Positions 17,295 through 26,903 of a DNA stretch of 64,000 bases are shown piece by piece. Within the stretch, counting starts at the first letter, position 1; the number at the start of each line of letters is the position of its first letter. The notes under the pieces were generated by a model. That model saw only the letters and a program-made list of their open reading frames with translations, had not been told where the DNA came from and did no database searches. The stretch is from Porphyromonadaceae bacterium (GTDB taxonomy: Bacteria > Bacteroidota > Bacteroidia > Bacteroidales > Dysgonomonadaceae). The position numbers were made by a program, and so were the translations under genes. The stretch spans positions 28,884 to 92,883 of the forward strand of contig JAJFTO010000015.1 of NCBI GenBank assembly GCA_021372865.1. Reading direction: 5' to 3'.

Positions 17295-19274
17295 TTAACG
17301 CATAAACTCATCCAGTTCTAACGTCAATCGTTCCCAATTGTTCATGATTTTATCCAGTTTCTTTTTGATATCCAGGTAGTTTTGTAGCATAGCCGCATTG
17401 GTTGCTCCTTCCGGCGTGGCCAGCTCCTGCTCTAGGGCAGCAAGCGTAGTTTCAAGTGCTTCTATCTCACTTTCCGCCTCTTCTACCTGTTTTTCCAGCC
17501 TGCGCTGCCGACGGTTCAACTCTTTCTGTTCCTGGTATGAAAGCTTCTGTTCTGTAACTTGACCTGCTACGGCCTCCCCACTGTTTGGGTTCTCCTCTTT
17601 TTTTGATGACGAGGTCGGCTGCTGTGTTGTGGCCGGGGATTTTGAAAGCTCCAGCTGCTGCAGGTTATCCAGTTTCTTTTTTTGCAGATAATCGTAGATG
17701 CCGCCGATATGTTCTGTTACCTTTCCACCACCGAACTCATAGACTTTGTTTACAAGCCCATCGAGGAAATCACGGTCGTGTGAGACGATGATCGCTGTGC
17801 CGTCGAACTCCCTGATTGCTTTCTTCAGCACATCCTTCGATGCCAGGTCGAGGTGGTTGGTCGGCTCATCCAGAATCAGCAGATTCACCGGTTCCAGCAG
17901 CAGCCGTATCATGGCCAGGCGGCTTCGTTCACCACCCGAGAGCACCTTCACCTTCTTCTCCGAAGCTTCACCACCGAACATGAAAGCACCCAGGATGTCG
18001 CGTATCTTCGTGCGGATATCACCCACGGCCACATCGTCGATTGTCTCAAAAACCGACCGGCTTTCATCGAGTAACTGCGCCTGGTTTTGTGCAAAGTAAC
18101 CTATTTTTACATTGTGACCCAGCGTGAGCCTGCCTCCGTGGTCGATCTCCTGCATGATGCACTTCACCAGTGTCGATTTTCCTTCGCCGTTCTTACCCAC
18201 AAAAGCAATCTTTTCACCCCGCTCAATGGTGAGTGTCACATCCTGAAACACCAGGTGGTCACCATATTTTTTTTGTACATCCTCCATGATCACCGGATAG
18301 GATCCCGAGCGCGGTGCCGGAGGAAATTTAAGATTGAGACGCGAGGTATCCACCTCATCCACCTCAATGCGATCTATCTTTTCCAACTGTTTGATGCGCG
18401 ACTGCACCTGGTTCGACTTGGTTGCCTTATACCGGAACCGTTCAATAAAATCCTCGGTTTCTTTTATCAGCTTCTGTTGATTTTCATATGCCCTGAGTTG
18501 TTGCTCCCGGCGTTCCTGACGCAGCCCCACATATTTGGAATAATTTACCTTGTAATCATGTATATTGCCAAGCAGGATTTCAATGGTGCGGTTGGTGACC
18601 GCATCGAGAAAGGCACGGTCGTGCGACACCAGCATCACTGCATTGGCGTGTGTGGCCAGAAAATTTTCCAGCCACTGGATCGACTCAATATCGAGGTGAT
18701 TGGTCGGCTCATCCAGCAGCAGCACATCGGGAGCCTGCAACAGGATCTTCGCCAGCTCAATGCGCATGCGCCAGCCACCGCTGAATTCACGTGTCTGCCG
18801 GTCGAAGTCGCTTCGCAGGAAACCCAGTCCCATCAACGTCTTCTCCACCTCCGCCTCGAAGTTGTGAATACCCGACATCTGCAGTAGCTCCTGCAGGTCC
18901 GTCGCCCGCTCAATGATGGCCTGATAAGCCTCCGACTCATAGTCAGTCCGCTCTGCCATCTCCCGGTGCAGCTCCTCCATCTCTCTTTCCATCTTCTTCA
19001 GATGATCAAAAGCCTTGGAGGCCTCCTCCTTCACAGTGCCCTGATCGTTCAGCTTCATCTGCTGCGGCAGGTAACCTACCGACACCTCCCTGGGGTATGA
19101 GATGATACCGTGTGTGGGTTGCTGTAGGCCGGCCATGATCTTGAGCAGGGTCGATTTGCCTGCCCCGTTCTTGCCGACGAGCGCCACACGTTCATTTTTA
19201 TTCAGTACGAACGATATCCGGTCGAGGAGGGTAAAACCCCCAAATTCGACGGTGATATTTTCGATAGAAACCAT
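17295..19274 (-). CDS. ABC-F family ATPase (ribosome-associated)
   Basis: Soluble duplicated-ATPase protein of 659 residues without membrane segments. Walker A motifs are GKNGAGKST (about residue 37) and GKNGEGKST. Signature motifs are FSGGWRMR and LSGGERSR, each followed by LLLDEPTNHLD or LILDEPTNHLD. The linker between the ATPases is the arginine/glutamine-rich ABC-F interdomain segment. A coiled coil rich in Glu/Gln lies at the C-terminus (about 560-650). ABC-F proteins act on the ribosome in translation or antibiotic protection; the Uup/YdiF-like layout fits best. Confidence 0.93.
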   Translation of the reverse strand: MVSIENITVEFGGFTLLDRISFVLNKNERVALVGKNGAGKSTLLKIMAGLQQPTHGIISYPREVSVGYLPQQMKLNDQGTVKEEASKAFDHLKKMEREMEELHREMAERTDYESEAYQAIIERATDLQELLQMSGIHNFEAEVEKTLMGLGFLRSDFDRQTREFSGGWRMRIELAKILLQAPDVLLLDEPTNHLDIESIQWLENFLATHANAVMLVSHDRAFLDAVTNRTIEILLGNIHDYKVNYSKYVGLRQERREQQLRAYENQQKLIKETEDFIERFRYKATKSNQVQSRIKQLEKIDRIEVDEVDTSRLNLKFPPAPRSGSYPVIMEDVQKKYGDHLVFQDVTLTIERGEKIAFVGKNGEGKSTLVKCIMQEIDHGGRLTLGHNVKIGYFAQNQAQLLDESRSVFETIDDVAVGDIRTKIRDILGAFMFGGEASEKKVKVLSGGERSRLAMIRLLLEPVNLLILDEPTNHLDLASKDVLKKAIREFDGTAIIVSHDRDFLDGLVNKVYEFGGGKVTEHIGGIYDYLQKKKLDNLQQLELSKSPATTQQPTSSSKKEENPNSGEAVAGQVTEQKLSYQEQKELNRRQRRLEKQVEEAESEIEALETTLAALEQELATPEGATNAAMLQNYLDIKKKLDKIMNNWERLTLELDEFMR

Positions 19275-19349
19275 TTTCTCAAGTTTTGTGCATGCAAAGG
19301 AAATGCTTTTTGGGAGACTATGAAAATTTATTTAGCGGGCAGGGTTTAG

Positions 19350-19466
19350 GATTCAGATATCAGGTGTCAGCTTCGGTAGTGGGATGGTGTTAAGGATGGG
19401 GGGCAAGGAAGATTCAGGGTTCAACTACGGTAGTGGAATATTGTAAGGTTAGCGTTGGAGGGAGAA
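19350..19466. repeat. Two degenerate tandem copies of a ~60-bp intergenic unit
   Basis: Copy 1 (19350-19410) and copy 2 (19411-about 19466) both begin GATTCAG and share CGGTAGTGG(G)A and a TGTTAAGG/TTGTAAGG block. Both contain or abut stray heptamers like those at 24.3 kb (TATCAGG, TGTCAGC, TTTCAGC). No coding potential is seen in the 416-base gap other than this and the rhlE promoter/leader. Confidence 0.5.
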
Positions 19467-19515
19467 GCTTTCAGCGATCAGATTGATGGAAATAGAATAA
19501 TTGGAAAATTTTGAT

Positions 19516-19690
19516 TAACTTTGTACCCGAAAACATTTTGTGTTGGTTCTACTCATTCAGTTTTTCCCCCACTATTTGTTAAATTCAGGCCGTTTTAAGC
19601 AAATGCCGACAGGTGATCAATCTTTGTCGGTGCGGGAAAACGGAAAAGTAACCACCGCTGCCCCGGCGAGGTGCAGCATAAATAAATTAG
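19516..19690 (+). promoter_or_regulatory. rhlE promoter (-7 box) and long 5' leader
   Basis: TAACTTTG at 19516-19523 gives a start near 19528 and a leader of about 160 bases. The leader has a stem CCGACA (19606-19611)/TGTCGG (19625-19630) and a GCTGC/GCAGC stem near the start codon. A long structured leader before a DEAD-box gene suggests temperature or autoregulation; this is inference. Confidence 0.5.
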
Positions 19691-20812
19691 ATGACATTTA
19701 AGGAATTAACATTGATTGAGCCCATTTTAAAGGCGCTCGACGAAAAAGGATACACCACACCCACCCCCATACAGGAACAAGCCATCCTCCCGGCACTACA
19801 AAACCGCGACATACTGGGATTGGCACAAACCGGCACCGGAAAGACGGCCGCCTTTGCACTCCCCATTATTCAACAACTCTATCAGGATAAAAATCACGAA
19901 AAAAGAAGATCGATCAAAGCCCTGATCCTCACACCTACCCGTGAGCTGGCCATCCAGATCGACGACAGCCTGCGTGAGTACACCACGTATACCGATATTC
20001 GTCACTGCGTGATCTATGGCGGAGTAAAACAACATGCGCAGGTGAGCACGCTGAAGAATGGGGTCGATATTCTGGTTGCCACGCCCGGGCGTCTGCTCGA
20101 TTTGATTGGCCAGCATTATATCAACCTGCATTCCATTCGCCATTTTGTGCTGGATGAAGCAGACAGGATGCTCGACATGGGATTTATCCACGATATCAAG
20201 CGACTGTTACCACTGCTTCCGCGTGAAAAGCAAACGCTTTTCTTTTCGGCTACCATGCCTGTATCTATCGCCTCCCTCTCGCGTTCCATCCTGCGCGATC
20301 CGGTGCGGGTTGAGGTCAACCCCACTTCTTCTGTGGTGGATACCATCGAACAATATATTTATTACGTGGAGAAGCAGGAAAAGAAAGATCTGTTGATCGA
20401 CCTGCTCAGGAAGGATAAACGCAAGTCGGTGCTGGTCTTCTCACGTACAAAGCATGGTGCCGACAAGATTGCACGGGTACTCTCCAAGGCCGGTATCGGT
20501 AGCGAGGCGATCCATGGAAATAAGTCACAGAACGCCCGCCAGCGCGCGCTCACCAATTTCAAGTCGCACGAAACAAGGGTACTCATTGCTACCGACATCG
20601 CAGCCCGGGGAATCGACATTGATCAGCTCGATATGGTGATCAACTACGACCTGCCCGATGTGGCGGAGACCTATGTTCACCGGATCGGCCGTACAGGTAG
20701 GGCCGGTAACAGCGGCATGGCGCTCACCTTCTGTGCTACTGATGAACAGCCGATGCTGAAGGATATTCAGAAACTAACCGGCAGCGCGCTGAAGAAAGCG
20801 GTAGGATTTTAG
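19691..20812 (+). CDS. rhlE: DEAD-box RNA helicase, RhlE type
   Basis: ATP-dependent RNA helicase of 373 residues consisting of the two RecA-like domains only. Motifs: Q motif TPTPIQEQAILPAL, Walker A LAQTGTGKTAAFALP, PTRELAIQ, DEADRMLDMGF, SAT, and HRIGRTGRAG. It ends shortly after the core without the basic tail seen in the helicase at 9 kb. A cold-shock-domain gene follows 118 bases later, supporting a role in RNA unfolding in the cold or in ribosome assembly. Confidence 0.93.
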   Translation: MTFKELTLIEPILKALDEKGYTTPTPIQEQAILPALQNRDILGLAQTGTGKTAAFALPIIQQLYQDKNHEKRRSIKALILTPTRELAIQIDDSLREYTTYTDIRHCVIYGGVKQHAQVSTLKNGVDILVATPGRLLDLIGQHYINLHSIRHFVLDEADRMLDMGFIHDIKRLLPLLPREKQTLFFSATMPVSIASLSRSILRDPVRVEVNPTSSVVDTIEQYIYYVEKQEKKDLLIDLLRKDKRKSVLVFSRTKHGADKIARVLSKAGIGSEAIHGNKSQNARQRALTNFKSHETRVLIATDIAARGIDIDQLDMVINYDLPDVAETYVHRIGRTGRAGNSGMALTFCATDEQPMLKDIQKLTGSALKKAVGF

Positions 20813-20930
20813 GTACTTAGCTTTATTTTGTGTAACTTTATACCGCTAAAAGTTTCGCATGCAGGAAACATTTACAGTAATGAGTTACCGACTGTGCTAC
20901 ATCAATTTTATAAAAACTATACATATTTAA

Positions 20931-21377
20931 ATGGCAAAATCAAGTTCATTTCACAAAAAAGAGATCGAGAAGAACAAACAACAGAAGAAAAAAGAAAAAT
21001 TACAGCGTAAGGAAGAGCGCAAGCAGCAGGGTGTCAGTACTTTTGAGGATATGATTGCCTATGTGGATGCCAATGGCATGATCGTGGATGAGCCTCCCAC
21101 GCTCGCCAAAAAAGATGAGATAGCTGTAGAGGATATCGAAATATCGGTACCTCGCAAGGAATTTGAAGAAGAGGTGGGAGATCCCACCGGACGGGTCGAT
21201 TTCTTCGATGAGAGTCGCGGATTTGGCTTCATCAAGGAGAAAGACGGCGTCAACAAATACTTTTTTCACAAGAGCAATGCCGAACCTGGAATTCAGGAAG
21301 ATCAAATGGTCACTTTCCGGCTCGAACGTGGTCTCAAGGGAATGAATGCCGTGGATGTGAAGATCATCCGTTCATAA
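20931..21377 (+). CDS. Cold-shock domain protein with Lys-rich N-terminus
   Basis: A 148-residue protein. Residues 1-35 are a Lys/Glu/Gln-rich helix (KKEIEKNKQQKKKEK). A linker follows, then a C-terminal cold-shock domain (about 85-148) with the RNP1-like block GRVDFFDESRGFGFI and YFFHKSN. Expected to bind single-stranded RNA or DNA. A TAACTTTA box near 20836 may be its own -7 element, giving an ~85-base leader. A bidirectional terminator follows immediately. Confidence 0.9.
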   Translation: MAKSSSFHKKEIEKNKQQKKKEKLQRKEERKQQGVSTFEDMIAYVDANGMIVDEPPTLAKKDEIAVEDIEISVPRKEFEEEVGDPTGRVDFFDESRGFGFIKEKDGVNKYFFHKSNAEPGIQEDQMVTFRLERGLKGMNAVDVKIIRS

Positions 21378-21384
21378 AACAAAA

Positions 21385-21410
21385 AACTCCGGTTATGCCG
21401 GAGTTTTTTT
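21385..21410. terminator. Bidirectional terminator between cold-shock gene and hisS
   Basis: AACTCCGG (21385-21392) pairs with CCGGAGTT (21398-21405) around a 5-base loop, with T runs on both strands, serving the plus-strand cold-shock gene and the minus-strand hisS. Confidence 0.9.
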
Positions 21411-21460
21411 ATTGCTACGCTGTGAAAAGCAATTGGCTTTGTTCACATGCGTGATCGTAG

Positions 21461-22837
21461 CTATTCAGAAAACGTCTTCTTACCGACAATGTCTTTTATT
21501 TCACCCGGGGCAACGCTTTTTTGTTCTCCCGTCTGCATATTTTTTAATGTGACGGTTCCTTCCTTCATCTCGTTTTCGCCCACCATCGCCACAAAAGGAA
21601 TGTGGTTGCTGTCGGCATAGGAGAGTTGTTTCTTCACCTTCGCAGCCTCAAAATAGAGTTCACAGCTGATACCCGCACGCCGCAGTAACGTGATTACCGG
21701 CATCAAGTAGTCTGCCTCCCGCTCACCGAAGTTCACAAAGAGCAGGTCGGTATCCTGTGCAAAACTCTCTGGAAAGAGATTCAACTGATTCAGCACATCG
21801 AAGATCCTGTCCGCCCCGAATGAGATACCCACGCCCGACACGCCGGGCAGTCCAAAGATACCGGTCAGGTTGTCATATCTGCCGCCGCCCGTAATGCTTC
21901 CGATCTCCGCATCCAGTGCCTTTACCTCAATGATGGCACCGGTGTAGTAGTTCAATCCGCGCGCGAGTGTCAGGTCGAGTACCACCTCATTGTTCAGGGT
22001 AAGCATCTGTGCCTTCCCGAAGATGAAAGCCATCTCATCCACTCCTTTCAGTCCGGTCTCAGAGGTGGCAAGTACCTCCCTCAGCCTGGAGAGTTTCTCT
22101 TCGGTGGTTCCGCTCAGCATCAGGATGGGCTGCAAACTTTCGATGGCCGCACGGGCGATCCCTTTCGCTTCCAACTCCTCATTCACCTGCTGCAGTCCAA
22201 TTTTATCCAGCTTGTCGATCGCCACGGTGATGTCTGTGATCTTGTCTGCCTCGCCAATGATCTCCGCGATGCCCGAGAGTATCTTGCGGTTATTCAGCTT
22301 CACCTGCACCCTGACTCCCAGTCGGGAAAACACCTCATCCATGATCTGTATCAGCTCCACCTCATTCAGCAGCGAGTCCGATCCTACAATGTCGGCATCA
22401 CATTGAAAGAATTCGCGGTAACGCCCCTTCTGTGGCCGGTCGGCCCGCCATACGGGCTGAATCTGAAAACGTTTGAAGGGGAAAGTGATTTCATTGCGGT
22501 GCATCACCACATAGCGTGCGAAGGGCACGGTAAGGTCGTAACGCAATCCTTTCTCCGATATCTTGTTGGCAGCCTTCACTGAATTTCCTTCGGCAAGGTC
22601 ATGACCGTTCATGGAAGTGAGGAAGTCGCCCGAGTTCAGTATCCTGAACAACAGCTTGTCGCCTTCCTCGCCATATTTTCCCATCAGTGTCGACAGGTTT
22701 TCCATTGCTGGCGTCTCAATCTGCCGGAAGCCATAAAGGCGGTAGACCTCCCTGATGGTGTCAAATATATAATTACGGCGGGCCATCTCTGCAGGGGAGA
22801 AGTCGCGTGTACCTTTGGGTATCGAGGGTTTTTGCAT
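21461..22837 (-). CDS. hisS: Histidyl-tRNA synthetase
   Basis: Class II aminoacyl-tRNA synthetase of 458 residues charging tRNA-His. The N-terminus [18 protein letters not shown] is typical. Motif 2 reads [26 protein letters not shown], and the histidine-A loop [14 protein letters not shown] and the motif 3 region [15 protein letters not shown] are intact. The C-terminal anticodon-binding domain carries the GITCELYF-like block. A TAACTTTG -7 element lies at 22868-22861 on the same strand. Confidence 0.96.
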   Translation of the reverse strand: MQKPSIPKGTRDFSPAEMARRNYIFDTIREVYRLYGFRQIETPAMENLSTLMGKYGEEGDKLLFRILNSGDFLTSMNGHDLAEGNSVKAANKISEKGLRYDLTVPFARYVVMHRNEITFPFKRFQIQPVWRADRPQKGRYREFFQCDADIVGSDSLLNEVELIQIMDEVFSRLGVRVQVKLNNRKILSGIAEIIGEADKITDITVAIDKLDKIGLQQVNEELEAKGIARAAIESLQPILMLSGTTEEKLSRLREVLATSETGLKGVDEMAFIFGKAQMLTLNNEVVLDLTLARGLNYYTGAIIEVKALDAEIGSITGGGRYDNLTGIFGLPGVSGVGISFGADRIFDVLNQLNLFPESFAQDTDLLFVNFGEREADYLMPVITLLRRAGISCELYFEAAKVKKQLSYADSNHIPFVAMVGENEMKEGTVTLKNMQTGEQKSVAPGEIKDIVGKKTFSE

Positions 22838-22860
22838 CGTTCTTTTTTATTATTGGGATG

Positions 22861-22868
22861 CAAAGTTA
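22861..22868 (-). promoter_or_regulatory. -7 element of the hisS promoter
   Basis: TAACTTTG on the minus strand, 23 bases upstream of the hisS ATG. No clear TTG -33 box at the usual distance. Confidence 0.5.
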
Positions 22869-22883
22869 ATGAAAATTCGGGAA

Positions 22884-24305
22884 TCAGAGCAGATTGCTAG
22901 CCAGTTCCGAGAGTTCGCTTCGCTCCCCCTTTACAAGGTTCACATGGCCGAATATCTGTTGTCCCCGCATCTTGTCGATCATGTATGCCAGGCCGTTCGA
23001 CTGCATGTCGAGATAGGGGGAGTCGATTTGCTGCAGGTCGCCGGTGAACACCATCTTGGTCCCTTCCCCGGCGCGGGTGATGATTGTTTTTACTTCGTGT
23101 GGCGTCAGGTTCTGTGCTTCGTCGATGATGCAGAAGGTACCCGAGAGGCTTCGTCCGCGAATGAAGGCCAGTGCCTCGATCTCCAGTTGTCCCGTTTTCT
23201 GCATCTCCTCTATTGTCCGAAGGTCGGCACTATTCTGACCCAGTTGTTGCTTAATCACGTTCAAGTTGTCGAACAGCGGCTGCATGTAGGGTGCCACTTT
23301 CTGCTTCTCATCTCCGGGAAGGTAGCCGAGATCCTTGTTAGACAGAGAGACGATGGGCCTTGCCAGCAGTATCTGGCTGTAGATTTTATTCTGCCTGAGT
23401 GCCGATGCCAGAGCCAGCAAAGTCTTTCCTGTGCCAGCCTTGCCCGTGAGGCCTACCAGCTTCACTTCAGGATCATTCAGCACCTCAAAGGCAAAAGCCT
23501 GTTCCGCGTTGCGTGGTTGTATGCCAAAGTTGTTCTCTTTCTCTACCTTTTTCACCTTTTGCGAGAATGGGTTATAGCGCGCAAGCACGCTGTTTCGTTC
23601 ACTTTTCATGATGAAGCACTGGTTGGGTTCGGGAAGCGTCTCAAAGGTAATCTCCTCCACATCCACACCGGCCTGCTGTGCATAAATCTTGTCGATGATC
23701 TCCGGGTTTATCCCTTCAATCACCATCTCGCCCTGGTTGAAGATGTCTATGTTGGTCACCTTGTCGTTGATGTAGTCTTCCGCCATCATTCCCAGTGAGC
23801 GTGCTTTCATGCGAAGGTTGATATCTTTTGACACCAGGATGGTCTTCATCTCCGGATGTTTTTCAGCAATGTCGGCCACCACGGTGAGGATACGGTTGTC
23901 GGGTATCTTTTCCGGAAATGCGTCGTTGATCCGCTTGTTATCGCGTGATGCGTTCACAATGTACAGTTTTCCCTTACCCACGCCCAGATCGGCACCATGG
24001 GTGAAGAGGTCGTCGTCGGTGATCAGGTCCAGCTCCCGCACAAAGGCACGGGCATTGAAATTGATCTGGTCGCTTCCTTTTTTGAACTTATCCAGCTCCT
24101 CCAGTACGATGAAGGGGATATAGATATCGTTCTCCTCGAAGTTATCGAGACAGTTATAATCGTGCAGAAGCACGTTGGTGTCGAGAATAAAGTTTTTCTT
24201 GGCCCCGGTAGAATTGCTTTTGCGGCGCCTTGTTGTACCTGTTTTTGCAGAATTGGCAGAGGTGCTCTTTTTGGTTTTCTCTTCGTTCTTTTCAGAAGTT
24301 GTCAT
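22884..24305 (-). CDS. PhoH-family protein with N-terminal PIN domain
   Basis: A 473-residue PIN-PhoH (PhoH2-type) protein. After a Lys/Thr-rich start, the PIN domain (about 38-190) begins FILDTNVLLHDYN with the conserved Asp and carries later acidic residues. The PhoH ATPase (about 265-470) has Walker A GLTGKAGTGKTLLALA and Walker B FCIIDEAQNLTP with VFTGD. Related proteins have RNase and RNA-unwinding activity. The upstream region is the 24-copy heptamer array, starting 25 bases before the start codon. Confidence 0.93.
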   Translation of the reverse strand: MTTSEKNEEKTKKSTSANSAKTGTTRRRKSNSTGAKKNFILDTNVLLHDYNCLDNFEENDIYIPFIVLEELDKFKKGSDQINFNARAFVRELDLITDDDLFTHGADLGVGKGKLYIVNASRDNKRINDAFPEKIPDNRILTVVADIAEKHPEMKTILVSKDINLRMKARSLGMMAEDYINDKVTNIDIFNQGEMVIEGINPEIIDKIYAQQAGVDVEEITFETLPEPNQCFIMKSERNSVLARYNPFSQKVKKVEKENNFGIQPRNAEQAFAFEVLNDPEVKLVGLTGKAGTGKTLLALASALRQNKIYSQILLARPIVSLSNKDLGYLPGDEKQKVAPYMQPLFDNLNVIKQQLGQNSADLRTIEEMQKTGQLEIEALAFIRGRSLSGTFCIIDEAQNLTPHEVKTIITRAGEGTKMVFTGDLQQIDSPYLDMQSNGLAYMIDKMRGQQIFGHVNLVKGERSELSELASNLL

Positions 24306-24329
24306 ATTTTTAAATTTAAGTTTTTTAGT

Positions 24330-24497
24330 TATCAGCTATCAGTTATCAGCTATCAGCTATCAGCTTTCAGCTATCAGCTTTCAGCTATCAGCTTTCAGCT
24401 ATCAGCTTTCAGCTATCAGTTATCAGCTTTCAGTTATCAGTTATCAGCTTTCAGTTATCAGCTATCAGCTATCAGCTATCAGCTATCAGTTATCAGC
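24330..24497. repeat. Tandem array of 24 heptamers, consensus TWTCAGY
   Basis: Exactly 168 bases = 24 contiguous 7-bp units with no indels. Only position 2 (A/T) and position 7 (C/T) vary: mostly TATCAGC, with TTTCAGC alternating through the first half. It lies between the divergent phoH-like and M3 peptidase genes. Frames through it read as SYQLSAI-type peptides but carry no start context and are not genes. Confidence 0.97.
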
Positions 24498-24550
24498 TTT
24501 TTAGAAACAATGGTTGAACATTCAGCCGTGAGCAGGAAATAAATGCATCA

Positions 24551-24605
24551 TCCATCATCACATTACCACATTGCTACATTGCTACATTGGCACATTGGCA
24601 CGTTG
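24551..24605. repeat. Degenerate CACATTG-type simple repeat
   Basis: A run of ~10-base units of the form CACATTGCTA/CACATTGGCA. The last units overlap the -33 box of the M3 peptidase promoter, so copy-number change could alter that promoter. Confidence 0.7.
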
Positions 24606-24624
24606 GCAATTTTCCGTATCTTTG
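24595..24624 (+). promoter_or_regulatory. Promoter of the M3 peptidase gene
   Basis: TTG at 24595-24597 and TATCTTTG at 24617-24624 with 19-base spacing. The start of transcription would be about 30 bases before the ATG. Confidence 0.65.
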
Positions 24625-24660
24625 CTGTCATGATGTTCCCGCAAATGTAAAGAAAATTTT

Positions 24661-26751
24661 ATGAAGAAAACTTTTATAACCATTTTTTCTGTGATGATGA
24701 TGATAACCACCACTGCTGAGGAAAATCCATTCTTCCGCCCTTTTAATACGCCGCATGGTACGGCGCCGTTTAACGAAATAGAAATAACACATTACGAACC
24801 AGCCTTCGATAAGGCGATGGCAGAGCATCAGGCAGAGATCGACCAAATCACCGCCAACCCTGCTGCACCCACCTTTGAGAACACCATCGCAGCGATGGAG
24901 TACTCCGGTGAAATGCTGAACCGGGTGAGTAGCGTCTTCTTTAATCTCCTGGGTTCAGAGAGCAACGATGAGATGATGGAAATCTCGCAGAGGCTCAGTC
25001 CGAAGCTGTCGGAACACAGTAATAACATCAACCTCAACGAGGCGCTGTTTAACCGTGTAAGAGCAGTCTATGATGCACGCCATACCTCGGGCCTCACCCC
25101 GGAGCAGATTCGCCTCACTGAAAAATATTACGAAGGTTTCGAGAACAGTGGTGCCACGCTTTCACCTGAAGACAAGGAGAAATATCGTACCCTTTCCATG
25201 GAGCTGAGCAAGGCCACGCTAGACTTTGGACAGAACAACCTCCGTGAGACCAATGCTTACGAAATGCTGCTTACCGATAAGACCGATCTGGCAGGACTAC
25301 CCGCGAGTGTGACCGATGCCGCAGCTGCCAAAGCCAAAGCAAAGGGCCGGGAAGGATGGCTGATTGATCTCTCCGCACCCAGTTACATCGGCTTTATGAA
25401 ATATTCTACCCGACGCGACCTGCGCCAGAAACTTTACATGGCCTACAACACCAAAGGAGTGAACGGGGGAGAATACGACAACCGGGAGCTTGTCCGCCAG
25501 ATCGTCAACCTTCGCCGTGACATCGCAAACCTGCTCGGTTATAAGAGCTACTCCGACTATGTACTGAAGAACCGTATGGCGAAGAACGCTGAAAGCGTGT
25601 TTGGCCTGCTCGACCGGCTGGCAACCGCCTTCGGCCCCGTTGCCCGCGACGAGGTAAAGGCCGTGGAGGCATTCGCTACTGAAATGGAGGGAAAGCCCGT
25701 CGACATACAACCGTGGGACTGGAGCTTTTATGCCGATAAGCTGAAGGACGACCGTTACGGTGTGAATGACGAGATGACCCGTCCCTACTTTGAATTGGAA
25801 CACGTGAAGAAGGGTGTCTTCGGATTGGCAACCTCCCTCTACGGACTGCAGTTTGTGCCAAATCCCGACATACAGGTCTACCATCCCGAGGTGGAAGCAT
25901 TCGATGTACTCGACGAAAAGGGTCGTTTCCTCTCTGTGCTCTATACCGATTTCCACCCACGCGACGGGAAACGATCCGGTGCCTGGATGTCCTCCTTCAA
26001 GAATCAGTATATAAAGGGTGGCATCGACAGCCGTCCCCATGTTACCATCGTGATGAACTTCACCCGTCCCACCGAAAACAAACCGGCACTGCTCACCTTT
26101 GACGAGGTGGAGACTTTTCTCCACGAGTTTGGCCACGCACTGCACGGCATGCTCTCGCACAGTACCTATGAAACTCTTTCCGGCACTTCGGTCTACCGTG
26201 ACTTCGTGGAGTTGCCCTCGCACATCATGGAGAACTGGCTCACCGAGAAAGAATATCTCGACCGGTTTGCCTTCCACTACGAGACCGGGGAAAAAATACC
26301 CGACTCGCTGCTGCAGAAGATCATTGACGCTTCTAACTACAATGTAGGCTACCTTACACTGCGACAGCTCTCCTTCGGCTATCTTGATATGGCCTGGCAC
26401 TCGCTCACAGAGCCCTATAGCGGCGATATACTCAGCTTCGAACAGAATGCCATGGCTCCCGTGCAGCTACTACCGGTAGTACCTGATGCCTGTTTGTCGA
26501 CATCCTTTGGTCACATTTTCTCCGGAGGATATGCGGCCGGTTACTACAGCTACAAGTGGGCCGAAGTAATGGACGCCGATGCCTTTTCGTTGTTTAAGGA
26601 GAGAGGCATCTTCGACAAGGCAACAGCCGATTCGTTCCGGCGCAATATCCTCGAACAGGGCAACACCGAAGAACCGATGGAACTCTACAAACGGTTCCGG
26701 GGTCGCGAAGCATCGGTGGATGCACTGCTCAGGAGAAGCGGCGTAAATTGA
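24661..26751 (+). CDS. dcp: M3-family peptidyl-dipeptidase (Dcp-like), secreted
   Basis: Zinc metallopeptidase of 696 residues, close to the ~680-700 of bacterial Dcp, releasing dipeptides from peptide C-termini. The HEXXH motif is H488-E489-F-G-H492 (FLHEFGHALHG), with the downstream ENWLTEKEYL region supplying the third ligand. The N-terminus (about 20 residues, Lys-Lys then hydrophobic) looks like a Sec signal peptide, so a periplasmic location is likely. Both flanks hold heptamer repeats. Confidence 0.93.
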   Translation: MKKTFITIFSVMMMITTTAEENPFFRPFNTPHGTAPFNEIEITHYEPAFDKAMAEHQAEIDQITANPAAPTFENTIAAMEYSGEMLNRVSSVFFNLLGSESNDEMMEISQRLSPKLSEHSNNINLNEALFNRVRAVYDARHTSGLTPEQIRLTEKYYEGFENSGATLSPEDKEKYRTLSMELSKATLDFGQNNLRETNAYEMLLTDKTDLAGLPASVTDAAAAKAKAKGREGWLIDLSAPSYIGFMKYSTRRDLRQKLYMAYNTKGVNGGEYDNRELVRQIVNLRRDIANLLGYKSYSDYVLKNRMAKNAESVFGLLDRLATAFGPVARDEVKAVEAFATEMEGKPVDIQPWDWSFYADKLKDDRYGVNDEMTRPYFELEHVKKGVFGLATSLYGLQFVPNPDIQVYHPEVEAFDVLDEKGRFLSVLYTDFHPRDGKRSGAWMSSFKNQYIKGGIDSRPHVTIVMNFTRPTENKPALLTFDEVETFLHEFGHALHGMLSHSTYETLSGTSVYRDFVELPSHIMENWLTEKEYLDRFAFHYETGEKIPDSLLQKIIDASNYNVGYLTLRQLSFGYLDMAWHSLTEPYSGDILSFEQNAMAPVQLLPVVPDACLSTSFGHIFSGGYAAGYYSYKWAEVMDADAFSLFKERGIFDKATADSFRRNILEQGNTEEPMELYKRFRGREASVDALLRRSGVN

Positions 26752-26823
26752 TGTGGAGATGTGGAGATGTGAAGATGTGGAGATTGGCTGACAACTGATC
26801 GCTGAAAAAACTGACAGCTGATC
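26750..26823. repeat. GATGTGGA simple repeat followed by degenerate heptamers
   Basis: 26750-26785 holds four imperfect GATGTGGA units. 26787-26823 then holds five heptamers (GCTGACA, ACTGATC, GCTGAAA, ACTGACA, GCTGATC, with 2 extra bases after the third), the reverse complement type of the TATCAGC array at 24330. Confidence 0.65.
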
Positions 26824-26874
26824 CCTAAAAAGCCGATTGCTCTCATTTTTTTTAAAATTTTCTGCTAAAATATT

Positions 26875-26903
26875 TTGAGACAATTATTTTATGTTTATCT
26901 TTG
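26875..26903 (+). promoter_or_regulatory. Promoter of the RRM protein gene
   Basis: TTG at 26875-26877 and TATCTTTG at 26896-26903, spacing 18. The transcript would have a leader of about 120 bases ending in a long T/A tract just before the ATG. Confidence 0.65.

Noticed and set aside
18087..18887. 266-codon plus-strand ORF
   Set aside because: Antisense to the ABC-F gene; no recognisable domain.
22815..23798. 327-codon plus-strand ORF
   Set aside because: Shadow of the PhoH-family gene on the minus strand.
24330..24497. Possible CRISPR array or repeat protein
   Set aside because: Units are 7 bp with no spacers, and frames through them lack a start context or any domain; it is a simple tandem repeat.
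25297..26400. 367-codon minus-strand ORF
   Set aside because: Antisense to the M3 peptidase, whose HEXXH motif and length are convincing.
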